A stretch of DNA of 64,000 nucleotides from Misgurnus anguillicaudatus. Its lineage: Eukaryota; Chordata; Actinopteri; Cypriniformes; Cobitidae. This document shows, one piece after another, positions 11,401-22,549 of the stretch. Where the stretch lies: the NCBI RefSeq assembly GCF_027580225.2, contig NC_073337.2, positions 13,808,001 to 13,872,000 of the forward strand, read 5' to 3'. The position numbers were made by a program, and so were the translations under genes. The notes under the pieces were generated by a model. That model ran no database searches. It worked only from the letters and a program-made list of their open reading frames with translations, and was not told the DNA's origin. Positions within the stretch are counted from its first letter, which is position 1. Every line of letters starts with the position of its first letter.

Positions 11401-14400
11401 CAATTGTACAGATTTAGCCAATATCATGGATGTTTATTAGTGTTAATATAATGTTTTAAAATAATTTAGTGTTGCTTATATGTAAATATATAAAGGAATT
11501 AAATACGCACTCACCTTTTCATCTCCTCAAATATTTCAAAGAGAGATTTCTCAAAAGGAATGAAATGACTCGAACTAATGCACACACAGCACTGGGGCTA
11601 CAAAAGAAATAACAACATAAGACTACCAAAAAGCTCCATCTGTAGATAAGTGTGGTTGTTTGTATAAGCCAAAAAAACCTTGACGATTTTGGAGTAGGCC
11701 ACCAAGTTGAGTGCAACTGAGCCTCCAAAACATAATCCAAGCATAGCCAGTCGATCCTTTTGTACCTTTGGGTGATTCTGGAGGATCTTATATGCTTCCT
11801 AAACAATTTGTGCACACAAATACTGTCAGTGTTGGGGAGTGACTAGTTAAATGTAACTAAATAATTTAAATACAAAATAAATGTAATCAGTTACAGTTAC
11901 TAAGAATTTTTTTTATAAAAATGCAAATGATTCCAAAAGAGATTACATCCAAATATTTTCTGTAAAAAGTTAGGATATGCTTAATTATATAAATATGTCG
12001 CTTTAAATACAGATTTAATTGATTTCTTTCCCAAATTGCTCTAACTGCTTTAAAATATGAAACAACAGTTTCAAGAATTTAAGACAATAGGAAACATGCT
12101 TATTCGATAACTGTTTTATTTCCTATTTGGGTTTATGTACTTTATTTTTTAAGATTACAGATTAAAACCTGAATTAAATCTTAGTGAAAAAATAGGTGCT
12201 AAATGTCTGATGATTATGTTGTAGCTGTGCTTTAATACTGAATTATAATCCTAATTCAAGTGACGAGAAAGTATAACATTACTTGGGTAATGTAACTGTT
12301 TAATAGTGTAACTTGTACTCCGTAAATCCTTTCCAAGACTGGTTATCCGTCATTGTCATCGTCTACAGGTGCTGGACGTATAATTAGAATATCATGAAGA
12401 AGTTGATTTATTTCACTAATTCCATTCAAAAAGTGAAACTTGTATATTATATTCATTCATTAGACACAAACTGAGATATTTCAAATGTTTATTTCCTTTA
12501 ATTTTGATAATTATAGCTGACCACCAAGAAAAATCCCAAATTCAGCATCTCAGAAAATTAGAATATTATTTAAGACCAATACGAAGAAAGGATTTTTAGA
12601 AATCTTGGCCAACTGAAAAGTATGAACATGAAAAGTATGAGCATGTACAGAACTCAATACTTAGTTGGGGCTCCTTTTGCCTGAATAACTTCAGCAATGC
12701 GGCGTGGCATGGAGTCGATCAGTCTGTGACACTGCTCAGGTGTTATGAAAGCCCAGGTTGTTCTGATTGTGGCCTTCAGCTCTTCTGCATTGTTGGGTCT
12801 GGCATATTGCAACTTCCTCTTCACAATACCCCATAGATTTTCTATGGGGTTAAGGTCAGGTTTGGTGGCCAATTAAGAACAGGGATACCATTGTCCTTAA
12901 ACCAGGTACTGGTAGTTTGGCACTGTGTGCAGGTGCCAAGTCCTTTTGGAAAATGAAATCTCCATCTCCATAAAGTTGGTCAGCAGCAGGAAGCATGAAG
13001 CGCTTTAAAACTTCCTGGTATATGGCTGCGTTGACCTTGGACCTCAGAAAATACAGTGGATCAACACCAGCAGATGCCATGGCACTCCAAACCATCACTG
13101 ACTGTGGAAACTTTACACTGGACATTAAGCAACGTGGATTATGTGCCTCTCCTCCTCCAGACTCTGGGACCCTGATTTCCAAAGGAAATGCAAAATTTAC
13201 TTTCACCAAAGAACATAACTTTGGACCACCCAGCAGCAGTTCAGAAGCGAGATGCTTCTGATGTTGTCTGTTGTTCAAGAGTGTCTTGACACAAGGAATG
13301 CTGCACCTGAAACCCATGTCTTGCATATGTCTGTGCATAGTGGTTCTTGAAGCACTGACTACAGCTGCAGTCCACTCTTTGTGAATCACCCCCACATTTC
13401 TGAAAGGGTTTTTGAATATTTGAACCCTCATTTTTTAATCTTCTCCAGGGTGTGTTATCCCTATTGCTTGTACACTTTTTTTCTACCACATCTTTTCCTT
13501 ACCTTCGCCTCTCTATTAATGTGCTTGGACACAGAGCTCTGTGAACAGCCAGCCTCTTTTGCAATGACCTTTTGTGTCTTGTCCTCTTGTCAATGGTCAT
13601 CTTTTGGACAACTGTCAAGTCAGCAGTCTACCCCATGATTGTGTGGCCTACAGAACTAGACTGAGAGACCATTTGAAGGCCTTTGCAGGTGTTTTGAGTT
13701 AGATGATTAGAGTGTGGCACCAGGGGTCTTTAATATTGAACCTTTTTACAATATTCACATTTTCTGAGATACAGAATTTGGGATTTTCCTAAATTGTCAG
13801 TTATAATCATCAAAATTAAAAGAAATGAACATTTGAAATATATCAGTCTGTGTGTAATGAATGAATACAAGTTTCACTTTTTTGAATGGAATTGGTGAAA
13901 TAAATCAACATTTTGATGATATTCTAATTATATAACTAGCACCTGTATATTCAAAGATGTCACATCTTGCATGCTAGAAGATTGCTGGAGATCTGAATTA
14001 CCTTAAAGTAAGAGGCATCAATATCTGTTGTTTTCTGCTCATTAGGATTCATGTACTCTAGTGCCATTGAGGCAAAACCATGAGATGCAAGCAGGGCTGA
14101 GCGATACTCGACTAAACCACCACCTCCTCCCCACAAGTCCATCACTCCTGGGTAAGGTCCTGGGCCTGAGACAGACAAAAACACAAGTTAGCTAGGTAAA
14201 TGGCAACATCGCCATCTTGGCAGCACGTCACAGTTATGAGAAAAAAATCACCCCCTCACAGATGTCATGAAGGGCAAATTTAGCTATATAGATCAAAAAC
14301 ACTTTTTGTACCAGGCTGTAAACATTATTATTTCTGCTGTAAAGTTGGGCATTTTAACATTGGGGTCCATGAGGATTGACTCCCTTTTGAAAACAGCATC

Positions 14401-17400
14401 TAGAAATCTCTTTTCTTGGACTACAACAAACACATGGATTGTAGGCAACCATTTACTTCCTGGGATTGGTGATGTAGTCAAGACCGACATTATCATAAGT
14501 CCTCCCACTTCGGACTCACAGCCTGTAAGTTAGCTCCTGTTAGCATTGCATTGTGAGCGAATCTTTCAAACATGGTAAGGAGCGTCACATTTCCGGCTGA
14601 AGTCAGAAGTATTCAGGCCAATCACAACGTACGGATTAGCTGACCAATCAGGGACACGGAGCTTTTCAAATCCGTGCGTTTCAGGAAGAGAGTGAAATCT
14701 GGAGCTGGAAATGTACGGTATGTCGAAGAAAAGGTGTTCTTTTAACCATAAACCACGCAAACACATTGTATTATACCAAATACACAAAATAATGAAGTTT
14801 TTTAGCAATGATATAGGTGCTCTTTAAAGGCAGAATAGGCAGGAATTATCCAAAAAAACCCTTTTACAAATTCGTTCAAACTGACCCTATATACCAATAC
14901 ACAAGTAAAATGTAAGTACTCCGAAAAAGAGAGTACAAAAATCGAGTGTCTGTATACCCCTCAGCACTGCTTCAAACACAGCTAACTTTTCCATTCACTC
15001 CACCCCCTCCCTTCTGGGTTTCTTCTTAAGCCACGCCCCCAAAACACATGAACGCGCGAATTACCTCAGACAAGCGGAGAGGAAGGAGCGCGGTGCATGT
15101 AATAACATCAAGTCACAATCACATGTAATAATACACCTAACTTTATCACTAGGAATATAAACAGATGGCTTTTATAAACGGATGGCTTTTATAAACGGAT
15201 GGCTTTTAGTACTCACTCAGCCAGTGTTTTGCATGGAAGAGTTTCTGTGATGAAAGCATTGTTGACTCTGACGAGGACTACACTCCGCAGACAATACCGC
15301 ATCATCGACTCGAGGAAAAGCCACGCGATATTTCCTCTCGTTTGATTGCTTCATTTATTCCTTTTTTGCCTTCGCTGACTGGATATGCAGGTACTGTAAG
15401 ATGTGAATGCAGTTTCTGTGAGTTGTTAGTGCTATTTCTCTGCTGTACTATTGCTCTGCCTATTGCCTCGTGCACGTTCAAATCAATCGGGTGTGCGCAT
15501 GTCTGGGCAGATCCCATAGCAACGGGTGGAGCCATGGTCGCGAGAGAGAGTGATATTTGAGCAAGCTAATCATATGTTTCGTCCCGGATGGAAATAATTA
15601 ACTGTGTTTAACACAGTCGTGAGAGGTCTACAGACACTCGAGTTTTATACTCTCTTTTTTAGAGTACTTACATTTTAATTATGCATTTGTATATAAAGAC
15701 AGTTTAGACAAACTTGTAAAAAAGTTTTTTAGATAATTCCTGCCTACCCTGCCTTTAAAACATTCACATCGTATGCCAATGCTGTATCTTTGCTGCTGAC
15801 ACTTAAAGAAGCACAACTATTAATTTCCAATAGAAATCCTTAAACGTAGTGCAGTAGTGTAGGCGATATAGAGACAAAAGTTACAGATTACAGCATTAAA
15901 GGGGTCATATAATGACTTTTTCCATGTTTAAGTGCTATAATTGGGTCCCCAGTGCTTCTATCAACCTAGAAAGTTCAGATATTGCCTGTTTTGTGACGTA
16001 GGTAGCTAGTCTTATTACAATAATACCACCCCTTAATCTGCACTATACAACCATGGCACTGCCATTTAATGCTGAGAGAGACTTATTTTTCATCAAAATG
16101 GTCATCAAGAGCCACTGAGATATCTTGTATTTTGATGCCCACAGAAATTCCACCTGATGACTTTCATTGTTTGAATCGCCAATGACCAGAGTTTTTAGAT
16201 AAAATTCAATTTTTTGTTTCACTAAATAAACAATATCACCACCATCTTGGATGGCCTTGGGTAAAGTAACAGTTTTAACAATTGCTTGAACCGGCATTGT
16301 TTTGATAAAATGTATCATTTATAGGTGTGTTTACCTGGAGGAAGAAACAATGTTCCTCGAACTCCTTTTTCTCTAACATCCACCCTCTGCACACCTGGTG
16401 CTATGTACCAGCGTTCTGTGACACTGGTTGCCAAAGCTGTTTGCTGTCTGAAACCTTCAGATAGATGACCACTGTATAAGGAAATGTGAACCACCATTGG
16501 AGAAAGCACATCCTTCTTGCGCAACCTTGAACAAAGAGATTGGATTTTTTTAGGGAATTGATAACGCAGGAAATTTGCAGAATAAATGACAGATTATTTG
16601 AAAAGATCCTACAGAATTCATATTTATGGTTTGTTTCTGAAAGAATAAAATAAAAGCCAGATTTTAACAGTTTAAAACTGCAGTCTTCTGCCATCAGATT
16701 ATGCTTACCTGAGTCCACTTCGACTTCCTGGTACAGGCCTCATGCTCCACAGCAACCCCATCGGCTCTGTCCCTTCATAAGTGCCTCCCAAACTTTCATC
16801 TTTGGACACTGTTGAATTTCATTGAACAGGATATTATACACATAATGACATTCAGAGTAACTGTAACAGTGTTTTATTAGATGTCTGCTTGTATCATTGT
16901 CTACTTGTAAAATTGACTTTTGTAAAGCTTACAGTACTTTACTACATACTTTACTATTACAGTCTTTTCTACAAATGAACGGCTGGTTTAAGCACATCGA
17001 GCTTCTTCCCGGATTAGTGACATCATGAACCCCAAAATTTACACAAACCATGCCTTCAGGAACATGTAATTTAGGGGGTGATGTTGGGCTGCTTTTTTAT
17101 GTTGTAGCAAGGATGTAAACAAGGGTAACCATACGTCCCATTCTTCCCAAACGCGTCTTTGCCAGGACTTCAGGTGCGTGTTCCGGAAGTCATATTTGTC
17201 GACCACATCCGTCAATGAAGTTTATTGTTTCAGGTTATATTTCAGAAAAGCAACAGTTACATTTTAAGGTAAGAATAAAACTACGATTGTATGTTTTATG
17301 TTTTTAAAGGTCACGTTCTTTCTGATCCCATTTTTAAACCCTAATTAGTGTGTAATGTTGCTATATTATACAACAGTTCTTTCTGGTTCTCGAATCTGAT

Positions 17401-20400
17401 TGGCTAAGAGCTATGCGATATTGTGCTGATAACGGCACTGTAACCGCTTCACCTTTCGTATCATTCCGCCACCTAGTGAATGGAGGTCCTAAGCAGGCTC
17501 ATCTCTGAATGGAAAAACACAGACGCCCTGTTTTTAAACACTCTCCGTGTGTCTCATTAGTTCACTAGCTCATAAATCAGTCTGTGAATCCCCAATCGGA
17601 AGTTATTATTCCGTCAAAGATCAGTGCTCTTGGATGTTACGTTAAACTTAATGGGAGAAATGTCTTGTCACATCGTGTGGACGATTAACACTTGGAAAGA
17701 GGAATATAAACACTCGTTTTTTTCTGGAGCTTTATCTCTCATCAGAACGCGAAAACACCGTGGAACTGCAGGTAAGCACCGCAGCTTTTAAATGTGGACA
17801 TTGATCATTTACTTTATCGTGACGTGACTATTAAAACATGTTATGAGATATCGCCACTGATATATTTATAAGCAGCATGCAAAAAAAATCTCTCTGACAC
17901 TTATAAAAAAACGTTTTATATAGTACTGACAAGAACAAAGTTTAATAATAATAATCGAGTGCTCGTATCGCGTTAAGAATAAATGAGAAAGCAATAGTAA
18001 CGTTATACAAGTATAGTTTTATTAACTTTTACCTCGCGCCAAAACAATAACAACACAAAAGACACTAAATATGAATAAAAAAAACAAGTAATAGTTTGAT
18101 CATGACACCAAATACTGCTGATTTGATCTCATTTTGACGATCATAAACAAACAAGGCCAACATGAGAGCCAGGGAATCCCTGTCAGAGATGTAGCCCACA
18201 GAGGGCGGTGGTCAGCGGGGCGAGTGAACACTGACGTCCGCTCATGCTTTGGTTCTCATTCGTACCGAATCTCACTAAGCAAACGTTCAAACAGGCGCTA
18301 TCTTTACTAATCGACTGCAGATTTAAATATAATGCATATACATTCTCAACTGAACTAATCTTAAAACTACACTTTGTGACCAAGAAACGGTAATATAAAG
18401 TAACAGCTTTTCCGTCCATTGAGTTGTTATGAGCTTCAAAGCAGCCGAAAGTTTTACCTGTCATTCTGGCGCCCTCAAATCAGTGGCGGAAGAAGTAGTT
18501 CTCAAACAAAGAGGCTTTTAAAATAACTCCGTTGTTGTTTTCTAGTTTTCGTTTTTCAAACGTGTGCCGTCGAACTGTTGTATAAAAGCAATATCGCTCT
18601 CGGAGTCGTGTGATATAGCTCTATATAATCACGGCTGTGATTGCCTCCGGCACTCGGCCTACGGCCTCGTGCCTCTGGCCTAATCACAGCCGTGATGATA
18701 TAGAGCTATATCACACTCCTACTCGAGCGATATTGCTTAAATATCATATATAATACCTGTAAAATGATAAAACTCAAAGTTCAGGTGATATATTTTCTTT
18801 AACACAATTCGCCTTTCAAAGCCTACAGCGAACGGTCAGTTTGGACTACAGCCCTCTACTTCCTGCTTTAATGACGTGACTAGAACAGTTTTTTGACTAA
18901 ACTCCGCCCACAGGAATACTAACGGCAAGCTAAGCTGCTATCGAATCACGACACACGAAACAAGCTACACAATCAAAACTCGTTACGTATTTCTGAAGGA
19001 GGGACTTCATAGAACAAGGAAGACATCTGCCCGTTTTGAGGACAGTGAAAACAGCGCTATACAGATACATAAACTGTGTGAAAAATACCATGTTTTTTTT
19101 TACACGTGAACATGATATATTGCGCACTGTAAATACAATCAAAGCTTCAAAAACATAGAAAGAACGGGACCTTTAACTGAAATGTAAGAACATTGATCAT
19201 GTGTGCGGTCGACAAATACAACCTCCGGAAGACGCACCCGAAATCCCGGCCAGGGAAGAATGGCACGTATGCTCACCCTAATGTAAACAAAGAGCAACGC
19301 TGTTTGGCTCAGTTAGCCAGTTAGCTAAATGCTAATTTACTCTTATCTGACAAATGCCTATAAAAACATGCAAACTTCTATTTAATCCCACCAACTTTGA
19401 ATGTCGGTGTTTGTTGGCATTTGTGTGATCAGTTTAAATGATTCTTTTTATAGATTTTATATAGCAATGGTGATGCCATTGTTTACAATACACCAGAGCT
19501 CATGCAAGTACCTGTAATGGTAAGGGGCGTGACTTTTCCTAAGAACGTGCAGTAGGTGATTAGCTAATCGCAACACACTGGGGCAGTTAACCAATATGAG
19601 CATTTGCATATTTCTGAGAGAGGGGGTTCATAGAAACAGGAACTCAACTGCCTGTTTGTAGGAGAATGGAAACAAGAAATAAGGTCAAATATTTGAAAAA
19701 TAATGTTTTTTTAACGCACCATGAACACACGTTACAGTGCACCCAATAAACACAATCAAACCTTCATATATAGCTGGTTTACCACCCTTTTTTGGAAATA
19801 AAACACACCTGTCACTGTTCCATGTTCATCACTGATGTAGTGTCCAAATGCCTCCCAGAAATCCTTATCTTCTGACTGATGTAAAGAGTGCAGCGTCACC
19901 TCCTGATTTGGCAATAAATTCATTATGACAATCCGAAACATCTCGTCCACCAGACCTCGACTGGGCTGAACAGACAGTATTGGACTTTTCCCCATCTCAG
20001 TGCTCATAGACCTATGGAGTTTTCATAAGAGATTGAAAAGTAATTTTCACTAATTAAACATTTTCAAAATAACCATTTCATTTTCATTACTATTTTATGT
20101 ATTGTATTTAAGTGGTCAGGGTGGATTTGGGCGAAAATGTAGGTTTATGTTATAAACCTTGCATATTCATATTGTTTATGTAAGCATGACAGATCTCTTA
20201 GGTTGATAATCACATGCTGCTGTTAAAGTCACCAGTTGTGTTTAAAAGCAGAATTCCAGAACTACACTACCCATGATCCTTAAGAAAAAAATACCTCACG
20301 AAAATGTGGACTCGGGGAAAGCCCACAAAGTCTTAGGGTGATAGTGAGACAGAACCAACAGTACCCTGTAGTGTATTGTATTGAAAGCTTACTTCTACAA

Positions 20401-21156
20401 ACCATTGTAAATAATGGTTGATCTCCCTACATCAGTAGCCTAGCCACGAGGGGGCCCACCCTTACGGAAATTACCCATTGTTCTAATACAAATAACAAGC
20501 AAAACCATAACCATAAGGTCATCAGAGTTTAGTCATTGTTTTTGTAGTAAAACTATGGGTCTACAAATGTTAGATGGTGTAACGGTACACAAAAGTCATG
20601 GTTCGGTGCGTACCTCCGTTTAGGGGTCAGGGTTCAGTACAAAAGAAAATAGCATCAAATACATCAAATGTATAGCTGAAATTTAGAAATTTTAACTATG
20701 TGGGGCCTGTGATTCACTATTATAAAATAAACAAAAAAATATGAAAATATATTCTGTGTATAACTGCGTTTTCATCTAATGCCACATCAACAGTATGTTT
20801 TTAATAAAAAAAAATGTTTTCAAATTAACATAATATGACCAAACATTTGAAGAATGCTTCATGGATGTTAAAGAACTCGAGATGAATAAGATAAATGGAT
20901 AGGAAAACGTATATTCCCGCATCACAATATATAAACTGTTTTTATATTAAAGTACAAATGGATAGGAAAACGTATATTCCCGCATCACATTATATAAACT
21001 GTTTTTATATTAAAGTACTACATTTATCAGTTAATGCACTACACACCTTGCACTCTGATGTTTGCTCTTATCTGCGCTGTGGTTGTTGAACTGGAATGAA
21101 CTTGATAAAGGCGCTAAATAACGCAGAGCGGAGCTGAAACCCGACGTCGTTTTCAT
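8447..21156 (-). CDS. ACOT/BAAT family acyl-CoA thioesterase/acyltransferase, tandem copy 1 (11 exons, splice-damaged)
   Basis: An alpha/beta-hydrolase that hydrolyses acyl-CoA or transfers the acyl group to an amino acid. Exons: 21156-21047, 20011-19809, 16808-16709, 16525-16335, 14165-14002, 11798-11679, 11597-11515, 11306-11213, 10921-10841, 10580-10442, 8577-8447; 1416 nt, 471 residues if all are spliced. Exon 1 encodes a basic, Ser-rich presequence. Exons 2-4 form the N-terminal domain ([36 protein letters not shown]). Exon 5 has [20 protein letters not shown]. Exon 6 has the nucleophile elbow GLCFGG (Cys), exon 9 the Asp region LLLVNGGDD, exon 10 the His motif [12 protein letters not shown], and exon 11 WGGQTKPH with C-terminus KARL. 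Exon 9 lacks AG and GT splice signals. Could be a thioesterase or an N-acyltransferase. Confidence 0.88.
8965..10417 (+). mobile_element. Solo LTR of a TGTAAG...CTTACA retroelement
   Basis: It begins TGTAAGACAATTTCC, ends CCCCTTACA and is flanked by the 4-bp target duplication ATAC (8961-8964 and 10418-10421). It matches the inverted LTR at 58282-59675 over its length. LTR signals on this strand are a TATA-like GGTTATTTAAGG near 9412, an AATAAA at 9637-9642 and a second near 9989. It sits in intron 10 of copy 1, about 20 nt from the exon 10 donor; copy 2 lacks it. Confidence 0.85.
10841..10921 (-). CDS. Copy 1 exon 9: catalytic-Asp exon with both splice sites lost
   Basis: The 27 codons ([18 protein letters not shown]...) align one-to-one with copy 2 exon 9. 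In copy 2 the boundaries are GTGCACAG|GTTGG and AAAAT|GTGAGT. In copy 1 they read GTGGAC|GTTGG, with no AG, and AAGAT|ATGAGT, with GT changed to AT. The nearest upstream AG would introduce an early stop. The exon is 81 nt, so skipping would be in frame. Confidence 0.75.
11679..11798 (-). CDS. Copy 1 exon 6: nucleophile exon with Cys
   Basis: A 40-codon exon in phase 0-0, from [10 protein letters not shown] to AYSKIVK. The nucleophile elbow reads GLCFGG (codon TGT). Known family biology: BAAT enzymes use Cys here and thioesterases use Ser. The exon is uninterrupted and has AG and GT boundaries. Confidence 0.85.
12364..13947 (-). mobile_element. Tc1-like DNA transposon, decayed
   Basis: Terminal repeats TACAGGTGCTGGACG and CTAGCACCTGTA, with a TA target duplication. 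Copy 2 keeps the empty site (CATCTATATTTAAA near 37678), so insertion followed the gene duplication. The interior matches the widespread fish Tc1 family whose ends read AATTAGAATATCATGA. It lies in intron 5 of copy 1. Confidence 0.92.
12654..13431 (-). pseudogene. Tc1 transposase remnant
   Basis: Two frames together recover most of a Tc1 transposase. The upstream part (13431-12856) has a helix-turn-helix-like region ([16 protein letters not shown]) and the DDE-core stretches VMVWSAMAS and [12 protein letters not shown]. The downstream part (12872-12654) has [18 protein letters not shown], which normally follows directly. The frameshift near 12870, an internal deletion around 13210-13250 and several altered motif residues make it non-functional. 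Confidence 0.88.
14230..14420. repeat. Dispersed fish repeat, copy A
   Basis: TCATGAAGGGCAAATTTAGC through TTGACTCCCTTTTG is closely matched at about 47325-47465. A related outer part (CGCCATCTTGGCAG) recurs near 38070. Probably pieces of one interspersed element. Confidence 0.6.
14823..15758. mobile_element. DNA transposon with long terminal inverted repeats
   Basis: The left end TTTAAAGGCAGAATAGGCAG and the right end CTGCCTACCCTGCCTTTAAA start inverted arms of more than 100 bp, extending to GAGTGTCTGTA / TACAGACACTC. The arms enclose about 600 bp without a convincing ORF. It is non-autonomous; the superfamily is not resolved because I could not define a target duplication. It lies in intron 4 of copy 1. 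Confidence 0.7.
17364..18585. mobile_element. Inverted-end element inside the hAT
   Basis: The left end TTATACAACAGTTC is inverted at the right end as GAACTGTTGTATAA. No transposase is recognisable; the minus-strand ORF at 18183-18464 has no family signature. Target duplication undefined, classification open. Confidence 0.5.
18588..18738. repeat. Large palindrome (hairpin-forming)
   Basis: The left arm (AGCAATATCGCTC, then GTGTGATATAGCTCTATAT, then AATCACGGCTGTGATT) is mirrored on the right (AATCACAGCCGTGAT, ATATAGAGCTATATCACAC, GAGCGATATTGCT). The GC-rich loop itself repeats CGGCCT / GGCCTCGTGCC. It is a component of a dispersed fish repeat. Confidence 0.85.
19281..19765. repeat. Dispersed repeat (GTTAGCCAGTTAGCTAAATG family), copy 1
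   Basis: Shares long stretches with 40500-40680 and 44560-44850 (e.g. ACACTGGGGCAGTTAACCAA; CCACCAACTTTGAATG). The other end of the same element is at about 16975-17112. The hAT at 17121-19280 split it. Confidence 0.6.
20893..21018. repeat. 63-bp tandem duplication in copy 1 intron 1
   Basis: Two near-identical units (ATGGATAGGAAAACGTATAT ... TATATTAAAGTAC) lie just inside the exon 1 donor. Copy 2 has one diverged unit at about 45870-45930. Confidence 0.9.
21047..21156 (-). CDS. Copy 1 exon 1: predicted organelle-targeting presequence
   Basis: ATG at 21156 opens [20 protein letters not shown] and the exon ends AGTGCAAG before a GTGTGT donor (phase 2). Joined to the acceptor CATAG before 20011, the frame continues through [12 protein letters not shown]. 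The leader has Arg/Lys and many Ser/Ala, almost no acidic residues before its end, and resembles a mitochondrial presequence like that of mammalian ACOT2. The same exon, in frame, exists in copy 2, which is why I chose this start over the internal ATG codons at 20007 or 19995. Confidence 0.7.
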
Positions 21157-22363
21157 ATGATGTGGCGCTGAGGGTAATGATTGAGATGCAGTTCGACCAA
21201 TGTTTGCATAGGTCCGAACATGGAGTGCAAAAAGGCGGGACCTAAAGAGAAAGGTCAAAGCAATGCAAAAACATACAATGAATGGCGACTGTAGAAAAAT
21301 CTGAATCCAGGACATTTTGGGTGATTTAGAAATCTTGGCCAGGCGCATTTTTTAAAATCTAAAAAGAGGACATGTACGGAATAAAGAGGACGTATGATCA
21401 CCCTGAACAGTACTTGGACTGCCACTGATTACGTTTTACAAACAAGAACACAGCTACATACAAGAACGCATAGTGAGAACAGTACGTACTGTATTAGATA
21501 AAGTACATACTCATCGACCTTTAAAACAGTATATGTACTATATAGTATGAATATGGGTAGTGTGAATGAAATTCGAACGTACTACATTTGCACTGTTGAT
21601 ACGTCACATGACACACGTCGTCATAACAACAGGTGACCCGTTAAGTTATCTGGGTACTTTTCACCTAGTTTTTTGGAACACCTGGGCAGAGCATACATGA
21701 AAATCATGAGTTTCCTGTTTCACATTAAATTGCTATTGACGCTCCTTGGATCACACGGAAATTGTTGTCAGAATGCAGAGTCGTTCCCTTCCTATAAACA
21801 GTTACGCAAGCTGCGTAGGGCCCCAAACCACTATGGGGCCCCCTTGCTCTTAACTTCATGCCACGCTGCACAGACCGATTGGCATGTGACATTACCCAGC
21901 CCAAAGAAATATTTTTATTTACTTAGTGTCATATTTGTTGATTATTGATTTAAACGTTTAAGGGGCCGATTTAAACGTTTACATGTTGCGCTCCCGTGGT
22001 GTCTTCCGTTGCTATGCAACCATGAGCCATGCTCTCCATGAGGATAACGGAATTTGTGATCGCATGAATCATATTACTGTCACCATGTGATCAGTTAATC
22101 TGTTCGGGACTAGTGGCGGGGTTAGTTCACGTAAAGTCACAGCATCAAGTGGTGACACCTCAAAAGGAGGAAGAGCGGAGGACGTAATGCAACATTTATT
22201 GAGAAAAAGAGCCATCAGGTGGCCAGGTTAGGAAACAAGAAAAGATGAGGAGAAAATTGCAAAAGATAAAAGTATGTATTCAGGTATGTCACTAATCTCC
22301 AAATGATTATAATATGTTTAATGAAGTAAGCCTATATCTAATGCACTTACAGTACACATAGGC

Positions 22364-22545
22364 CTGGTTTCACAGACAAGAATTAGCTAAAGCATCTATT
22401 ATAAACATGCCTTAAAAAGGATGTTACTGGTGTGTATCTTGAGACAAATATTTTAAAATATGTCAGTGCAAGTTATTTTCAGTTGAGACAGCTCAAACGT
22501 GTTTTAGTCTATGACTAGCCTTAAGTCTTGTCTGTGAAATCAGGG
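22364..22545. mobile_element. Palindromic MITE, copy in duplicated upstream flank
   Basis: GGTTTCACAGACAAG ... CTTGTCTGTGAAATC, same family core as 8217-8447 (TGTCAGTGCAAG, CAGCTCAAAC). It has the same flanking sequence as the copy at 48082-48265, so it predates the segmental duplication. Confidence 0.7.
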
Positions 22546-22549
22546 CATA

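Larger units (their letters stand above)
17121..19280. mobile_element. hAT-type element with 8-bp target duplication, internally nested
   Basis: Ends AAGGGTAACCATACGT and ACGTATGCTCACCCTA form imperfect inverted repeats that extend about 80 bp inward (GTCGACCACATCC / GTGTGCGGTCGAC). The flanks carry the identical octamer ATGTAAAC (17113-17120 and 19281-19288). There is no transposase ORF. It contains the inverted-end segment 17364-18585 and the palindrome at 18588-18738. Copy 1, intron 2. Confidence 0.75.

Noticed and set aside
18183..18464. 93-codon minus-strand ORF as a transposase or host gene
   Set aside because: No recognisable motif, lies inside nested repeats, and has no splice context.
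19756..20007. MSTEMGK as the ACOT/BAAT start codon
   Set aside because: In copy 2 the equivalent codon is TTG, and an acceptor AG precedes it in both copies; the upstream exon supplies the start.
21031..21348. 105-codon minus-strand ORF, with a similar ORF at 45951-46343, as a stand-alone conserved gene
   Set aside because: Only its 3' part is conserved and it splices in frame to the ACOT/BAAT exon 2, so it is the first exon of that gene.
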